Source of the DNA: Arthrobacter sp. Marseille-P9274
GTDB lineage: Bacteria > Actinomycetota > Actinomycetes > Actinomycetales > Micrococcaceae
DNA length: 64,000 nucleotides
NCBI RefSeq assembly: GCF_946892675.1
Contig: NZ_CAMPOV010000001.1
Coordinates: 2,454,033 to 2,518,032, forward strand
Direction: 5' to 3'
The notes below the pieces were generated by a model. It made no database searches and was not told the DNA's origin. It worked only from the letters and a program-made list of their open reading frames with translations. A program made the position numbers and the translations under genes. Shown here piece after piece: positions 63,201 to 64,000 of the stretch (position 1 is the stretch's first letter; the number at the start of each line of letters is the position of its first letter).

Positions 63201-64000
63201 CTACAGCTCGGCGAGGATGCCCGCGGGGTTCTCGATCGCGTCCGCCACGAACCGCAGGAAGCCGCCGGCGGTGGCACCGTCGCAGACCCGGTGGTCGAAG
63301 GACAGCGTCAGCTCGGTGACGCTGCGGACGGCGAGGACGCCATCCACCACCCACGGCCGCTCGATGATCCGGCCCACGCCCAGGATGGCCACCTCCGGGT
63401 AGTTGATGATGGCGGCGCTGCCGTCCACCCCGAACACGCCGTAGTTGTTCAGCGTGAAGGTTCCGCGCGTCAACTCCTCCGGCGTCGCCTTTCCGGAACG
63501 TGCGACGGCGGTCAGCCGGCGGATCTCCGCGTCCAGTGAGCGGGCGCTGAGCTTTCCGGCGTCGCGGACGCTCGGCACCATCAGGCCGCGGTCGGTCTGG
63601 GCCGCGAAGCCGAGGTTGACGCCGTCGAACCGCACGATGTCCTCGCCCTCGACGCGTGAATTCAGCTCGGGGTACTTGCGCAGCCCGGCCGTGACGAAGC
63701 GGCCGATGAAGGCGAGCAGGCCCGGGGCGCCGTCCGGATCCTTCCGCTTCAGAGCCGCGCGCAGCTCGAGCAGCGCGGTGGCGTCCACGTCCACCCACAC
63801 GGTGGCCTCGGGAATCTCCCGCCGGCTGCGCGCCATGGCCGCCGCTACGGTCTTGCGCACGCCGCGCATCGGGGTGCGCTCGGCGATGGCCAGCCCGCTC
63901 CGGGGGTCCAGCTCCGGCGCTCCGGCGGCAGTCTCGGGGACCTGCGCGGCCGCAGGGAATTCCGGCGCTGCTCGGGCGCCGGGCCGCGAAAGTCCGCCGG
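63201..64000 (-). CDS. 2-oxoacid dehydrogenase E2 (acyltransferase), 3' part only
   Basis: The C-terminal 266 residues of a dihydrolipoamide acyltransferase; the lipoyl and subunit-binding domains lie beyond the right edge. A Pro/Ala/Glu-rich linker is followed by MRGVRKTVAAAMARSRREIP, the start of the catalytic domain, and the active site LSFDHRVCDGATAGGFL with the HxxxDG motif. It transfers acyl groups from lipoate to CoA in pyruvate or branched-chain 2-oxoacid dehydrogenase complexes. Which complex cannot be told from this end. The stop at 63201 is 69 bp from the next start. Confidence 0.92.
   Translation of the reverse strand, partial: GGLSRPGARAAPEFPAAAQVPETAAGAPELDPRSGLAIAERTPMRGVRKTVAAAMARSRREIPEATVWVDVDATALLELRAALKRKDPDGAPGLLAFIGRFVTAGLRKYPELNSRVEGEDIVRFDGVNLGFAAQTDRGLMVPSVRDAGKLSARSLDAEIRRLTAVARSGKATPEELTRGTFTLNNYGVFGVDGSAAIINYPEVAILGVGRIIERPWVVDGVLAVRSVTELTLSFDHRVCDGATAGGFLRFVADAIENPAGILAEL

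Overview
The window is high-GC DNA packed with genes on both strands. It most resembles an actinobacterium of the Micrococcaceae (Arthrobacter-related). Evidence includes the actinobacterial order of menaquinone genes (menC, menD, menF, menG, menJ-like reductase, polyprenyl synthase), an FprA-type ferredoxin reductase, a MetP/MetS methionine-alanine transporter, an ESX-type (type VII) secretion locus, and many genes whose start codon lies 6-7 nt after a -10 box (leaderless mRNA). This placement is inference from gene content, not a database match.

Layout. 0-5.6 kb: end of a dienoyl-CoA reductase, a MOSC protein, the cbs-metB transsulfuration operon, a DNA glycosylase and thioredoxin. 5.7-10.2 kb: a small hypothetical, a secreted coiled protein and a class A penicillin-binding protein with PASTA domain. 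10.3-11.9 kb: tRNA-Tyr, a small secreted protein, YajQ and a zinc-ribbon mini-protein. 11.9-16.5 kb: a remnant of a DyP peroxidase, a histidine phosphatase, HtpX, an MFS exporter and two overlapping alpha/beta hydrolases, the first broken by two frameshifts. 16.6-22.7 kb: furA-katA with its operator, an ankyrin protein, an amino-acid permease, a small hypothetical and FprA.

22.9-37.8 kb is the most unusual part: a compact type VII secretion locus in two divergent arms. The leftward arm has three small ESX-like proteins, a 1048-aa toxin with a C-terminal restriction-endonuclease-like domain, an overlapping Imm52-like immunity gene, and two unassigned genes that share a module. The rightward arm has a possible 17-codon leader peptide, a 100-aa EccB-like stub, EccD, a MinD-like ATPase, a three-ATPase EccC and two accessory genes. 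EccE, mycosin and a full EccB are not seen.

37.8-47.4 kb: RarD, a universal stress protein, GabT, MetS/MetP with a divergent PucR regulator, a glycolipid-binding-like protein, an orphan SUKH protein, an AbiEi/DUF559-like protein and a 370-bp intergenic stretch with three small repeat families. 47.4-61 kb: menaquinone genes interspersed with a polar amino-acid ABC transporter, an intradiol-dioxygenase-like lipoprotein and a PhoX phosphatase preceded by PHO-box-like direct repeats. 61-64 kb: PAP2 phosphatase, metallo-beta-lactamase-fold hydrolase, a 68-aa hypothetical and the end of a 2-oxoacid dehydrogenase E2 gene that runs out of the window.

How the genes work together: cbs and metB interconvert homocysteine, cystathionine and cysteine; FurA represses itself and the catalase; the men genes build menaquinone for respiration; the type VII machine probably exports the toxin, against which the producer is protected by the adjacent immunity gene.
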